A DNA stretch of 64,000 bases from an uncultured Alsobacter sp. (GTDB taxonomy: Bacteria > Pseudomonadota > Alphaproteobacteria > Rhizobiales > Beijerinckiaceae), in the NCBI RefSeq assembly GCF_945952055.1, contig NZ_CAMFHB010000031.1, forward strand, positions 1 through 64,000. The letters run 5' to 3'. Numbering within the stretch: position 1 is the stretch's first letter; the number at the start of each line of letters is the position of its first letter. This document shows positions 34,703-43,630 of the stretch, piece after piece. The position numbers and the translations under genes are program-made. The notes beneath the pieces are model-generated. The model was given only the letters and a program-made list of their open reading frames with translations, did no database searches and had not been told where the DNA came from.

Positions 34703-35862
34703 GGGCGCTTCACCGCGGCCGGAGGAACGAGTTCTTCGGCCAGCGGCCGGATCGGCTTTCCACCGCCGCCCACCGAGACGGCCGCGTTGTTGTCGACCAC
34801 CCGCAGGGCCTTCAGCAACCGCGCCGCGTCCCGCGACCAGGGCGTGGCGTCGCCCAGGCGCGTCACGAAGTCGAAGCCGTGGTCCTTGCGGAACTGCGTG
34901 GCGAAGCGCCCGTCCGGGCCGGTCTCGGCGGTGAAGCCGAACCCGTCGCCGAAGCTGTCGTCCACCACATAGGCGCCATAGCCCTGCAGGGTCGAGGCGA
35001 GGAGGCGGCCGGGCTCCGTTTCCAGGCCCAGCGCGGCGAGGTCCGCATCCTGGGGAATGGCGAGGAGAGCCCCCATGCGCATCGCCGCGACGGCACCGGG
35101 GTTGTCCTTGCCGTAGCGGCCCACGGCATAGTCGTCCGCCGTGCTGGCCGGCCAGCGGAAGCAGTGTTGGGCCGCCTTGCAGGGGTAAAGGGCGAGGCGC
35201 GCATCCACCAGGAGCTTCAGGGCATGGGCCGGCGCGGGGCCGCCCGGACGCAGTTCGCCGACCCGCAGCGACCCGCCGAGCGCCGACAGGTTGCTTCCGC
35301 CATGGGCGCCGGTCATCCCCGGGCCGTACAGGTCGAGCGGCGAGAAGGCGACGAGGGCCGTCGCCGGGCCGCCGGCCCTGCAGCGCGTCAGGGGCTGCAC
35401 CTGCACGACGGTACGGCGGTCCGGAAGCAGGATGGCGGCCGAGCCGTTCTCCCGGTTGTCGGGGACCACGAAATCGTCCGGCAGCGGGATCTGTCCGAGT
35501 TCCGGCCCTTGCGGCTCGCATCGGTTGCGGCCGGTCCAGCCGGCCTCGTTCTTGTGGATCGGCGTCAGCGGCGCGTCCGGCCGCAGGACGATGATCTCCT
35601 CGTCCAGCTTGGTGAGCTTGGTGTTGCGGCCCATCAGGTCGAAGGGCAGGCGCGGGTCGACGTAGCGGGCCTGTGACCCGATGGGCATGTTCCAGATGCT
35701 GTCGGTCGCGAAGGGCTGGCGCAGCGGATCGCGCGCGAGGACCGGCGATGCCGTCCCGACCAGGACGGCGAGCGCCGCGGCGGCGAGCGCGCGCCCCGCC
35801 GCGAGATTGTCCGCACGACCCGGTTTCCTCCGCTCGGCGGCATGCTCTATCGTCCGCGCCAC
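34699..35862 (-). CDS. Secreted protein of unknown function
   Basis: I do not recognise a named family. The product (about 387 residues from the GTG at 35862, a choice made because no ATG precedes the signal peptide) has a hydrophobic export segment (AAGRALAAAALAVLVGTASPVLA) followed by DPLRQPFATDSIWNMPIGS. Conserved-looking stretches include IHKNEAGWTGRNRCEP, MTGAHGGSNLSALGGSLR and GYGAYVVDDSFGDG. Two cysteine pairs could form disulfides outside the cell. It overlaps the flippase gene and is divergent from a glycosyltransferase, so a role in the polysaccharide is likely. Confidence 0.72.
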   Translation of the reverse strand: MARTIEHAAERRKPGRADNLAAGRALAAAALAVLVGTASPVLARDPLRQPFATDSIWNMPIGSQARYVDPRLPFDLMGRNTKLTKLDEEIIVLRPDAPLTPIHKNEAGWTGRNRCEPQGPELGQIPLPDDFVVPDNRENGSAAILLPDRRTVVQVQPLTRCRAGGPATALVAFSPLDLYGPGMTGAHGGSNLSALGGSLRVGELRPGGPAPAHALKLLVDARLALYPCKAAQHCFRWPASTADDYAVGRYGKDNPGAVAAMRMGALLAIPQDADLAALGLETEPGRLLASTLQGYGAYVVDDSFGDGFGFTAETGPDGRFATQFRKDHGFDFVTRLGDATPWSRDAARLLKALRVVDNNAAVSVGGGGKPIRPLAEELVPPAAVKRP

Positions 35863-35937
35863 CGGCGACGGCTTCAGCGCTGCCGTCGCAGCCCCGTCAG
35901 AGACCGGCCCAGGCCGGCCCGCAGGAACACGCACCGC

Positions 35938-37104
35938 ATGTATCTGTCCACGGTGATTCACGACTTCCGCGGCGGCGGCGCCGAGCGCGTCAGCGTGCTG
36001 CTGGCCAATGCCTTCGCCAGGCTCGGCCACCGTTCCGAGATCGTCTGCCTGTCGGAGGAGGGGCCCTACCGTCCGCTCGTGGACGGCGCCGTCACCGTGA
36101 CGTGCCTGGGCAAGGCGCGCATGTTCCAGGCCATTCCCCACCTCGCGGGCCACCTGCGCGCCGCGCGGCCCGACGCGGTGCTGTCGCACCTCACCCACGT
36201 CAACGTCGTCACGCTCGCCGCCGCGGCGCTGGCGCGCGGCCCTTCCGTGTTCTGCGTCGAGCACAACGACTTCGGCCGGGCCGGCGCCGACGTGGGCTCG
36301 CCGCTGGTGCGCCTGGCCTGGCGTGCCGCCCCCTGGCTCTACCGGCGAGCGGCCGCCGTGTTCTGCGTGTCGGAGAGCGTGAAGGACAGCATCCCCGGGG
36401 CGCTCGCCACGCCGGAGCGCTTCCCCGTGGTCGCCAATCCGCTCGACCCCGCCCAGCTGCTGGCGGGGATCGCGGCCGACCCGCGGCATTCCTGGCTCGA
36501 CGGGACGCATGACGTGCTCGTGGCCTGCGGGCGCCTGACGGCCCAGAAGAACTATCCCATGATGCTCGAGGCCCTGGCACGGCTGCGCCGGCAGCGCGAC
36601 GTGCGCCTCGTCATCCTCGGGCAGGGGCCGCTGCTGTCGGATCTGCAGGATCGGGCGCGCGGGCTCGGCGTGGAGAACGCGGTGGACTTCACCGGCTTCT
36701 CGGCCAATCCCTTCGCCTTCTTCGCCCGCGCCCGGCTCTTCGTGTCGACCAGCGACTACGAGGGCCTGCCCATGACCGTCATCGAGGCGCTCTACTGCGG
36801 CGCTGACGTGGTGACCACCGACAGCTGTTCCGGCGTCGCCGACCTCACCGCCGGGGCGGGGTTCGGGGACTGCGTCGCCCGGGCCGACCTGGACGGCTTC
36901 GTCGCCGCGGTCGAGCGGCGGCTCGACGTGCGCCCCGTGCCCGCGCAGGACAAGCGGCAGGCCCTGCGCGCCTACGAGATCGACGCGGTGGCCGCCGCCT
37001 ATCTCGAGGTCATCGGACGCGATCGCCATCCGGGTCATGGAACCGTCCGCGCGGCGACGTCCGACGGGCGGGCGGCGGCGAGCCTCAGCCAGACCCGCCG
37101 GTAG
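35938..37104 (+). CDS. Glycosyltransferase family 4
   Basis: A 388-residue GT-B glycosyltransferase. The N-terminal domain starts MYLSTVIHDFRGGGAERV, the usual acceptor-side glycine loop. The C-terminal domain carries ACGRLTAQKNYPMMLEAL and the donor-binding E-x7-E in YEGLPMTVIEAL. AGGA lies 12 bases upstream of the ATG. Its last 70 bases overlap the end of the convergent membrane-protein gene, an unusually long coding overlap. It is the only plus-strand gene of this half of the polysaccharide block. Confidence 0.9.
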   Translation: MYLSTVIHDFRGGGAERVSVLLANAFARLGHRSEIVCLSEEGPYRPLVDGAVTVTCLGKARMFQAIPHLAGHLRAARPDAVLSHLTHVNVVTLAAAALARGPSVFCVEHNDFGRAGADVGSPLVRLAWRAAPWLYRRAAAVFCVSESVKDSIPGALATPERFPVVANPLDPAQLLAGIAADPRHSWLDGTHDVLVACGRLTAQKNYPMMLEALARLRRQRDVRLVILGQGPLLSDLQDRARGLGVENAVDFTGFSANPFAFFARARLFVSTSDYEGLPMTVIEALYCGADVVTTDSCSGVADLTAGAGFGDCVARADLDGFVAAVERRLDVRPVPAQDKRQALRAYEIDAVAAAYLEVIGRDRHPGHGTVRAATSDGRAAASLSQTRR

Positions 37105-37793
37105 ACGAGGTCGGGACGTTCGGCCAGGAACAGCCGGGCCTCGATCATGTCCTCGCCGGCGAGCTGCCGCGGCGCCACGATGGGCCGGACCACGCGCTCG
37201 CCCGGCCCCAGCCGGATGTCGGGGACCAGACCAACGAGGGCGCCGTTGGCCATGATTTCCAGCGCGTAGACCTGCTCCGCCTGTTCCTTGTTCTCGATGC
37301 CCACCAGGGCGGTCGCGGTGCCAGGCCCCGGCTCCGGCACGATCCAGAGATTGGTGTAGGCATATTCGCGATGGGCCTCGGCCCCGCTGCGCGCCAGCCA
37401 GATCGCTCCGGCGGCGATGGCGATGGACAAGGCCACCACCGCGAGCCGCGCCCGCGACCCAGGGGCCGCTGGCGCCGGCGGCGGGCCGGTACGCGCCTCG
37501 CGGAACGGCAGGAGACCGACCGGTGCGGCCAAGCCGCACAGCGTGCACAGCGCCGTCCACCACGCGCTCGGGACCAGCCCGTCCGGCAGCCTGTTCAGGA
37601 CGAGACCGGCCAGGACGGTGACGGCGAGGCTCGTGGCCAGGCTCGACACGATCCATTCGAGCCGCTGGCCGCGCCGTCCGGCCACTCCCGCGAAGAGGAG
37701 GAGGCCGGGCAGCACCAGCACGAGGGCGGTGGCCACGGCGGCCTGCGCGCCGCCGACGACGGCGAGGATCACGTCGTGAAGGGCGCCGCTCAT
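37035..37793 (-). CDS. DUF1616-like membrane protein
   Basis: A 252-residue protein with about four N-terminal membrane helices (ALVLVLPGLLLFAGVAG, VSSLATSLAVTVLAGLVL and others) and a C-terminal soluble domain (about 130-252) with YTNLWIVPEPG and ALVGIENKE. The layout resembles DUF1616 proteins found with polysaccharide genes. It overlaps the large membrane protein gene by ATGA, so the two are co-expressed. Function is unknown. Confidence 0.68.
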   Translation of the reverse strand: MSGALHDVILAVVGGAQAAVATALVLVLPGLLLFAGVAGRRGQRLEWIVSSLATSLAVTVLAGLVLNRLPDGLVPSAWWTALCTLCGLAAPVGLLPFREARTGPPPAPAAPGSRARLAVVALSIAIAAGAIWLARSGAEAHREYAYTNLWIVPEPGPGTATALVGIENKEQAEQVYALEIMANGALVGLVPDIRLGPGERVVRPIVAPRQLAGEDMIEARLFLAERPDLVYRRVWLRLAAARPSDVAARTVP

Positions 37794-39730
37794 CGCAGGG
37801 CCCTCACGTCGTAGATCACGGCATGGCCGTTGTCGAAGACGCGGTGCACGCCGGGTTCGTCGTTGAACTTGAGGAAGGCGCGCGGGGAGGGCGGGCCGCT
37901 CAGCATCTGGTCGGACAGGCCGCCGTCGAAATAGGTCCCCACGAGCGAGCGGCCGGTCGTGAGCCGCAGGTCGGCCAGGATGTAGTCCAGCTCCAGGCGG
38001 TGCAGCATGTCGCGCTCGGTGGGCCCGAGGGCCGGCGCGGTGAGCAACTGCCCGGCATCGTAGCCGTGGTGCAGGGTGGTCGACACCTGCTGGTGGCCGT
38101 GGACGGCGAGCAGGAGCCTGGCGATGCGGTCGGCGGCGAAGCGCTGGCGCGGGCCGAGCCATTCCCGTGTCCAGCGTGCGGCATCGATGCCCATGGGCTC
38201 GACGGAGGCCGCGTCGGCCGAGACGAGGTAGCGCGAGGGCACGAGCACGAGGCGGCCCTCGCCGCTGATGATGCCGCCCACGATGGCCATGCCCGCAGCC
38301 GCGGCCAGGACCGCGGCGCGCAGCGGGCTTCTCGAGCGGCCCTGCAGCGTCGTGGCAGTGAGGTTGGCGAGGACCAGGCCGACGCCGAGATAGGCGAAAG
38401 GCGTGATGCGGTTGCCGATTTCCCAGCCGGTGCTCGTGAGGCGGAAGACGATGCTGAGCGGAAAGCCGATCGCCAGCGCGCTGATGACGAATTGGCGTCC
38501 CCGGCTCTGCAGAAGGAGGTAGCGCAGGAAATCGAGCAGGCCCCCGCGCGCCGGCAGCGGCGGGCCGTTCCAGGCGAGGCTCTTGACGAACCCGATGCCG
38601 AGCCCGGCCGAGATCAGGGCGACGGAGCCGAGCGTCACCACCCGCTGCCACAGCGGCGCGACCTCGCCGTCCTGTCCCGTGAAGAGCTTGCGCGGCATTT
38701 CGAACTGGAGAATGGCCAGGAGGTCGTTCAACCCGTTCGACAGCAGTGGTCCCAGGTAGGAGCTGTTGCTGGCGGGCGCCGACGACGACCACAGCAGCGG
38801 CATCGTGACGGCCGCATAGGCCAGGATCGCGCTGCGGGCGAACTGGCGCAGCGGCGTGCCGCGTCGGATCTCGAAGACGGCGACGAGCACCAGGATCGCG
38901 GCCGTGGCGTAGGACGTCATGTGGTGGGTGGCGCTGATCGCCATCAGCGTCGCGAGCGCCACGAGGAGCAGCAGCAGCGCCTCCGCGGGCCGGGCGTCGC
39001 GGATGCGCACGTCGAGCCACAGGACGAAGGCCATCAGCGGCAGGGCGATGCTCTGGTAGGCGAAGTGCGTGTCGAAGAACACGAAGGTGCTGCAGGCCAT
39101 GTAGAACAGGCAGCACAGGCCGCCCGCCCGCGCCGAACGCGTCAGGCGCTCGGCGAACAGGAACAGGCTGCCGACGAACACCACCCGCGCGGCGCCGAGG
39201 ATCAGCAGCCCCGCGGCATGGATGGACAGCCCCGACATCTCGCCCAGCGCCGCCGTGAGGATGGCGAGCCCGGGGAAGTTCTGGCCGATGGGGAACAGGG
39301 TGTTCACGATGAACAGCCGCCCGGTCTCCATCAGGTTCTGGGCCATGTCCCAGTGCAGGTATTCGTCGTGGTCGATGAAATAGAGCGGCGCGCGGACGAT
39401 GCGCAGGCCGAAGAGCCCCAGCGTGAGGGCCATCAAGGTGGCGATGCGGTCGCCCCGCGACGTGTGCGGCAGGATCAGGTTCAGCGCCGCCGGGAAGACG
39501 ATCAGGAAGACGGCGCCGTAGAACAGCTCGAAGGCGCCGGCGCCGCCCTGCCGGCTCTGGTTGGCGGCGAAGGCGGCGAGCAGCAGGCCGAGCGCCGCGA
39601 GCAGCGCGGCAACCGGGTACCAGGGGGCGTGGCAGGCCGCGGGGTCGGCCTCGTCGATCGGCCCGGAGGCTCCCAGGCCGAACAGCCTGAAGAGCCCGCT
39701 GGAGCGTGCCGTGACCGTGCTTGCGGACAT
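37790..39730 (-). CDS. Large GT-C-like membrane protein
   Basis: A 646-residue protein with about twelve to thirteen membrane helices and a C-terminal soluble domain (about 500-646). The first large periplasmic loop contains IDHDEYLHWDM, an acidic motif placed like the Asp-Glu catalytic site of GT-C glycosyltransferases that use lipid-linked sugars (family 39/83-like). It could transfer sugar or polymerise repeat units on the periplasmic side. I see no clear family signature beyond this. Confidence 0.7.
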   Translation of the reverse strand: MSASTVTARSSGLFRLFGLGASGPIDEADPAACHAPWYPVAALLAALGLLLAAFAANQSRQGGAGAFELFYGAVFLIVFPAALNLILPHTSRGDRIATLMALTLGLFGLRIVRAPLYFIDHDEYLHWDMAQNLMETGRLFIVNTLFPIGQNFPGLAILTAALGEMSGLSIHAAGLLILGAARVVFVGSLFLFAERLTRSARAGGLCCLFYMACSTFVFFDTHFAYQSIALPLMAFVLWLDVRIRDARPAEALLLLLVALATLMAISATHHMTSYATAAILVLVAVFEIRRGTPLRQFARSAILAYAAVTMPLLWSSSAPASNSSYLGPLLSNGLNDLLAILQFEMPRKLFTGQDGEVAPLWQRVVTLGSVALISAGLGIGFVKSLAWNGPPLPARGGLLDFLRYLLLQSRGRQFVISALAIGFPLSIVFRLTSTGWEIGNRITPFAYLGVGLVLANLTATTLQGRSRSPLRAAVLAAAAGMAIVGGIISGEGRLVLVPSRYLVSADAASVEPMGIDAARWTREWLGPRQRFAADRIARLLLAVHGHQQVSTTLHHGYDAGQLLTAPALGPTERDMLHRLELDYILADLRLTTGRSLVGTYFDGGLSDQMLSGPPSPRAFLKFNDEPGVHRVFDNGHAVIYDVRALR

Positions 39731-39761
39731 GGTCGCGGGACCGCCTGGCCTGCCGCGAGGC

Positions 39762-40490
39762 TCAGATCGGATTGGACGCGTCGCGCGGGATCCGGCGTCC
39801 GGCCAGGCGCTCGCCCAGGATGACCTTGAGGATGCGCCAGCCGTCGGGCAGGGCGCGCAGGTTGCTCTCGCCGTGCAGGCGATGCGCCTCGAAGCTCGGC
39901 ACCTCCACGATCTTCAGGCCGTTCTTGAGCGCGTTGATGTTGAGCAGCGTCTCGATCTCGAAGCCGGTGCCCTCCGAACGCAGCGCGTTGCAGTGGCTGC
40001 GCCAGAAGCCGATGTAGCCGTAGCACAGGTCCGAGAAGGAGCCGCCGTAGAGCAGCGTCACGGCCTTGGTCAGGCACCAGTTCCCGAACATGCGGAAATA
40101 GGTCATGTCGACCGTGCCGGCGCCCTGCAGGAAGCGCGAGCCCTTCACGAAGTCGGCGCCCGCGAGCAGGGCCCCGACGAACAGGATGATCTCCTCGGGG
40201 GCCATGGAGCCGTCCGCGTCGAGCATGACGATGATGTCGCTCGTGGCCGCGTCGAAGCCCCGCGTCAGCGCCACGCCCTTGCCCTTGCGCATCTCGTAGA
40301 CGATGCGCACGTCGGGAAACAGGCGGCGCGCCGTCTCCACGGTGCCGTCGGTGGAACGTCCGTCGACGATGATGAGCTCATGGATCCAGCGCGGCAGCCG
40401 CGGGATCAGCGCCTTCAGGTTTTCGGACTCGTTCAGCGTCGGAATGACCACCGAAACTCTGGGTAGGGGAAATTCCGATGCGTTCGGCAT
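39762..40490 (-). CDS. Dolichol-phosphate-mannose-synthase-like glycosyltransferase (GT2)
   Basis: A 242-residue GT-A enzyme without a membrane tail. It shows VSVVIPTLNESENL, IIVDGRSTDGT, the metal-binding MLDADGSM and the RKGKGVALTRGFDAA motif of DPM1-like enzymes that load a sugar onto a polyprenyl phosphate. A lipid-linked sugar made here is the kind of donor a GT-C protein such as the neighbouring gene product would use. Confidence 0.9.
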   Translation of the reverse strand: MPNASEFPLPRVSVVIPTLNESENLKALIPRLPRWIHELIIVDGRSTDGTVETARRLFPDVRIVYEMRKGKGVALTRGFDAATSDIIVMLDADGSMAPEEIILFVGALLAGADFVKGSRFLQGAGTVDMTYFRMFGNWCLTKAVTLLYGGSFSDLCYGYIGFWRSHCNALRSEGTGFEIETLLNINALKNGLKIVEVPSFEAHRLHGESNLRALPDGWRILKVILGERLAGRRIPRDASNPI

Positions 40491-40529
40491 GTCGATCGTC
40501 CTGTCGCGTACCAGTTGGGTGCGGGTTTG

Positions 40530-41924
40530 TTAGTTGGTGGTGTCTGCGTGGCCGCGTTGCGGCCCTGTCACGACCTGCAGCACGTCGCCGGGCTTCAGGG
40601 GTGTGGTCTCGGTGGCTTGCAGCGTCGTGACCGCGTTGCCCTGGCGGCGAACGATCACGAAGTCGGGGGAGCCGGCCGTCGCGGTCTGGTTGCGGACGAG
40701 CGACTTGATCACCGCCACCACGCCGTCGGTCTCCTGCAGGTCCTTGCGGGCCTCCGTCCGAGCCGTGGTGAGGTCCTTCTGCAGGGCGACGCTGGACTGC
40801 AGGCGCAGCTGCGCGAGGTCCTGGCGGGTCCGTTCCAGGCGCTCCTCGGCCTGAGCGATGGCCGACAGCGTCTCGCTGAGCCGCGCCTCGGCGTCGCTCA
40901 GTTCGGCCTGGGCCTGGATCTGCATCGGACGGCTGGCCGAGCCGTTGCTCACGAGCTTGTTGAGGGCAGCGACCCGTTCGCGGCGCAGCGCGACCGCCGA
41001 CTTCAGGCCGTCCACCCGCATCTTGCGGGCCTGGGCCTCGGCGATGGCGGCCTTGGCCGCGGCCTCGAGGCCCTTTTCCTGGTTGCGCCGGGACAACTGC
41101 TCGAGCCGGCGCCCGTTCGCCTCGTCGGAGAGGGCGGCGGTGCTTTGCGGGCCCGCCAGCGCGGCGAGATCCTGCGCCGTGTCGGGCGTCGCGATGCCGG
41201 CCTCGTTGGCCAGCACGGTCGCGCGCGCCAGGTTGCGGACGGCGCGGTCCACCGCCTGCTGGAGGCGTTCCGTCTCGCGGGCGAGTTCCGTCGACGGCGG
41301 GGCGTCGCCGTTCGTCCGCTCGAGCCCGCCGGCCAGCGCCAGGGCCTGGATCACGGTCATGCCGGGCGCGAAGTCGAAGCTGCCGGCCTTCTTCACGGGG
41401 CCGACCACGAACACCGGCCGCTTCGCCAGCCCGACGACGCTCACGGTCGCCTGACGGCCCATGACCGCGAGGTAGGTGCACTCCAGCGTCTTCTGGATGA
41501 CCGGCCCGCGCGCACCCGCCGTCCGGACCGTCCCGAACAGCGGCATCACGATGCTGCCGTCCTGCTGGACCTGGAACTCGCCCGACAGTTCCGGACGCAG
41601 CTGGAAGCCCCGCGCCGGCGCCTGCAGCCGCGACTTGTCGGCGCCCCACTTGTCGTCCTGCTGCTGCAGGATCTCGAAGACGGACAGCTTGATCCGGTCG
41701 CCGGCCTCGACGACCTCGCCATCGGCCGCTGCGGTCTCGGAGGCGGTGGCATCGGCCATGCAGCGGTCGGCGATGCTGGCGGGCTCCTTCTGGGACTGCG
41801 CGACGCCCTGGGCGAGGGCCGAAGCCCCGGCAACGCCCAGCACCACGGCCGTGATCACGAGCGCGACGCGGCACCCGTTGCGCACGGCGCCGTCGTCCGG
41901 AGGGGTGAAGGACAACCTGATCAT
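40530..41924 (-). CDS. Polysaccharide export outer-membrane protein (Wza/ExoF-like)
   Basis: A 464-residue periplasmic/outer-membrane export protein. It has a signal-like hydrophobic segment (about 20-45), a Poly_export domain (about 70-140; VEAGDRIKLSVFE, LSGEFQVQQDGSIVMPLFG), an SLBB-like domain (PVFVVGPVKKAGSFDFAPGM), a long Ala/Glu/Arg-rich coiled coil (about 220-395) and a C-terminal second SLBB-like end (LKPGDVLQV). The inserted coiled coil resembles ExoF of rhizobia more than Wza. Its ATG overlaps the glycosyltransferase stop. Confidence 0.88.
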   Translation of the reverse strand: MIRLSFTPPDDGAVRNGCRVALVITAVVLGVAGASALAQGVAQSQKEPASIADRCMADATASETAAADGEVVEAGDRIKLSVFEILQQQDDKWGADKSRLQAPARGFQLRPELSGEFQVQQDGSIVMPLFGTVRTAGARGPVIQKTLECTYLAVMGRQATVSVVGLAKRPVFVVGPVKKAGSFDFAPGMTVIQALALAGGLERTNGDAPPSTELARETERLQQAVDRAVRNLARATVLANEAGIATPDTAQDLAALAGPQSTAALSDEANGRRLEQLSRRNQEKGLEAAAKAAIAEAQARKMRVDGLKSAVALRRERVAALNKLVSNGSASRPMQIQAQAELSDAEARLSETLSAIAQAEERLERTRQDLAQLRLQSSVALQKDLTTARTEARKDLQETDGVVAVIKSLVRNQTATAGSPDFVIVRRQGNAVTTLQATETTPLKPGDVLQVVTGPQRGHADTTN

Positions 41925-43105
41925 GCCGCGTCCTTCGCCAGGGAGGCGTCTCCCGGCGCCCCACCGGCCGCCGGACGGCGGGAGGCGACGGTGCGGTAGA
42001 TGTCGAGCAGCGTGCGGGCGCAGGTGTCCCAGTCGCTGATCTGCGGGCGGCCGCGCGCCGGCGCCTCGATGGTTTCCACCATGGCCCGTGCGACCTCGGT
42101 GGGCGTCGCTTCGGGCGCGACGCCGGCGACCTCGCCACGCTCCACCATTTCCATGAAGCCGGTTGCATTGGTCGCCAGGGCCGGGCGGCCCAGCGCGATG
42201 GCCTCCAGAGCGGCCACCGGATGGGCCTCGTATTCCGACAGGAACAGGATCAGCGCGGCCCGCGAGAGGAGATCGGCCATGGCGCCGCGCTCGGATGGCG
42301 GGATGCCGCCGATCGTGATCTCGCCCTCCAGTCCGAGCCGCCGTACCTTCTCTTCCAGCGCCTGCCGGTAGGGTCCCTCGCCGAGGATGCGCAGCGTGGC
42401 GCCCGGCCGCAGCTTGCGGAACGCGACGAAGGCGTCGATGGCGCGATGATGGCCCTTGTACTTTTCGAGGCGGCCCATCGACACGACCAGCGGGCGGTCC
42501 GGGTCGGGGCTGGCGACGGTCGCGGGCGGCGCCATCTGCGAGCCATTGGGGACGACGCGCACGCTCGGCACCGGAACGCCGAGCCCGTTGGCGAAGAGGC
42601 GGGCCTCGAACTCCGAGACGCCGATCAGCTGGGCGGCACGCAGGAGCAGCGGCTTCAGGGCCAGCCGCTGCAGTCCCCGCACGGCATGCCGCAAGGGCGA
42701 GGAGTGGCCGCCGCTGTGGAAGGTCGCCACGAAGGGAATGTCGCTGCGGACGGCCGCGGCCATGGCCAGCGGCGGGACGAAGGTGTGGAAACCCTGGACG
42801 TGCATGACGTCGCACGGGATCTCCGACACGGCCGAATAGATCCGCGGCGCGAGCAGGGCGTCGCCGGACCCCCGCACCACCGGCACCCGGCGGACCTTGA
42901 TGCCGTCCACGACTTCGCTGCGCTGCAGCGAACCCGACGAATCCGTCGTCAGAACGGTCACGTCGTGGCCCATGGCGACTAAACGCCGGGACACTTCCAT
43001 GACATGCGTCTCAATCCCGCCCATGTAAGGGGGGAATTTATGCGCAACCTGGAGGATGCGAAGGGTCCCAGCCAACGATCCATTTGCGGCGGACCGCTCC
43101 CACAT
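41921..43105 (-). CDS. Glycosyltransferase family 4
   Basis: A 394-residue GT-B enzyme. The N-terminal part has ILQVAHKFPPYMGGIETHV, and the C-terminal donor domain has SMGRLEKYKGHHRAIDAF and the E-x7-E motif in EYEAHPVAALEAI. The ATG at 43105 is preceded by GGGTGGGG. It is the first gene of the export operon, which continues with the ExoF-like gene, so the promoter should lie in the upstream 43106-43630 region. Confidence 0.9.
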   Translation of the reverse strand: MWERSAANGSLAGTLRILQVAHKFPPYMGGIETHVMEVSRRLVAMGHDVTVLTTDSSGSLQRSEVVDGIKVRRVPVVRGSGDALLAPRIYSAVSEIPCDVMHVQGFHTFVPPLAMAAAVRSDIPFVATFHSGGHSSPLRHAVRGLQRLALKPLLLRAAQLIGVSEFEARLFANGLGVPVPSVRVVPNGSQMAPPATVASPDPDRPLVVSMGRLEKYKGHHRAIDAFVAFRKLRPGATLRILGEGPYRQALEEKVRRLGLEGEITIGGIPPSERGAMADLLSRAALILFLSEYEAHPVAALEAIALGRPALATNATGFMEMVERGEVAGVAPEATPTEVARAMVETIEAPARGRPQISDWDTCARTLLDIYRTVASRRPAAGGAPGDASLAKDAA

Positions 43106-43630
43106 TTCAACCCCACCCAACTCGTTGCCAGCACGCCGAAACCCTTCGTTAACACTAACTGAACATTTGCGAAGGTCAACGATTTGAGTGACATGGCTTA
43201 AACACAACCACCGCGAACGTGGCCGTTAAGACACGGTCGAGGCACGTTGACCACCGGCAACGGGTCGTCCGAGGATTGCTGGCCGAGCTTAGATTGAGCT
43301 CAGGCCCGAGCTAAATTGTGCAGTGCACTGTGAGGTTTAGCCGAGGTCGCCCAAGTGGCGGGCTCGCGCAAGCCGCGTTCCGGCCGATCGATCGGATGAG
43401 CAAGGAACAAGAGCCGGGGTTCGGCTGAGGCGGGATGCCGCGGGACGCAGGGCCTGAGAGTGTCTCGGGTGGCGAGGCACTGTCGTGCGAGTACGAAACG
43501 ACTGTGGGCCCAAGTGTCTCGCGTGGGCCGATCCCGATGCGGGCCGTGGACTGCTCCATCAGGAGCAGCAAAGGCAACCTTGGTGAAGGCCGGGGCACAC
43601 CGCCGATCGGCGTGCCCCGGCCTTGGGGGC
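43106..43630. other. 525-base intergenic region
   Basis: This region separates the polysaccharide operon (minus, starting 43105) from the chemoreceptor gene (minus, ending 43631). It holds a terminator-like hairpin at 43590-43620. The part next to 43105 is relatively AT-rich (about 43140-43210) and is the likely promoter area. No gene is supported in the remainder. Confidence 0.55.
43590..43620 (-). terminator. Probable terminator of the chemoreceptor gene
   Basis: A 31-base inverted repeat forms a stem of nine perfect base pairs (CCGGGGCAC with GTGCCCCGG), one mismatch and three more pairs around a 5-base loop. It begins 10 bases after the chemoreceptor stop. On the minus strand it is followed by CCTTCACC, not a strong T-run, so it may be an imperfect intrinsic terminator. 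Confidence 0.6.

Noticed and set aside
37823-39823. 666-codon frame antisense to the large membrane protein gene
   Set aside because: Arg/Glu/Gln/His-rich, typical mirror of hydrophobic codons; no domain or ribosome site.
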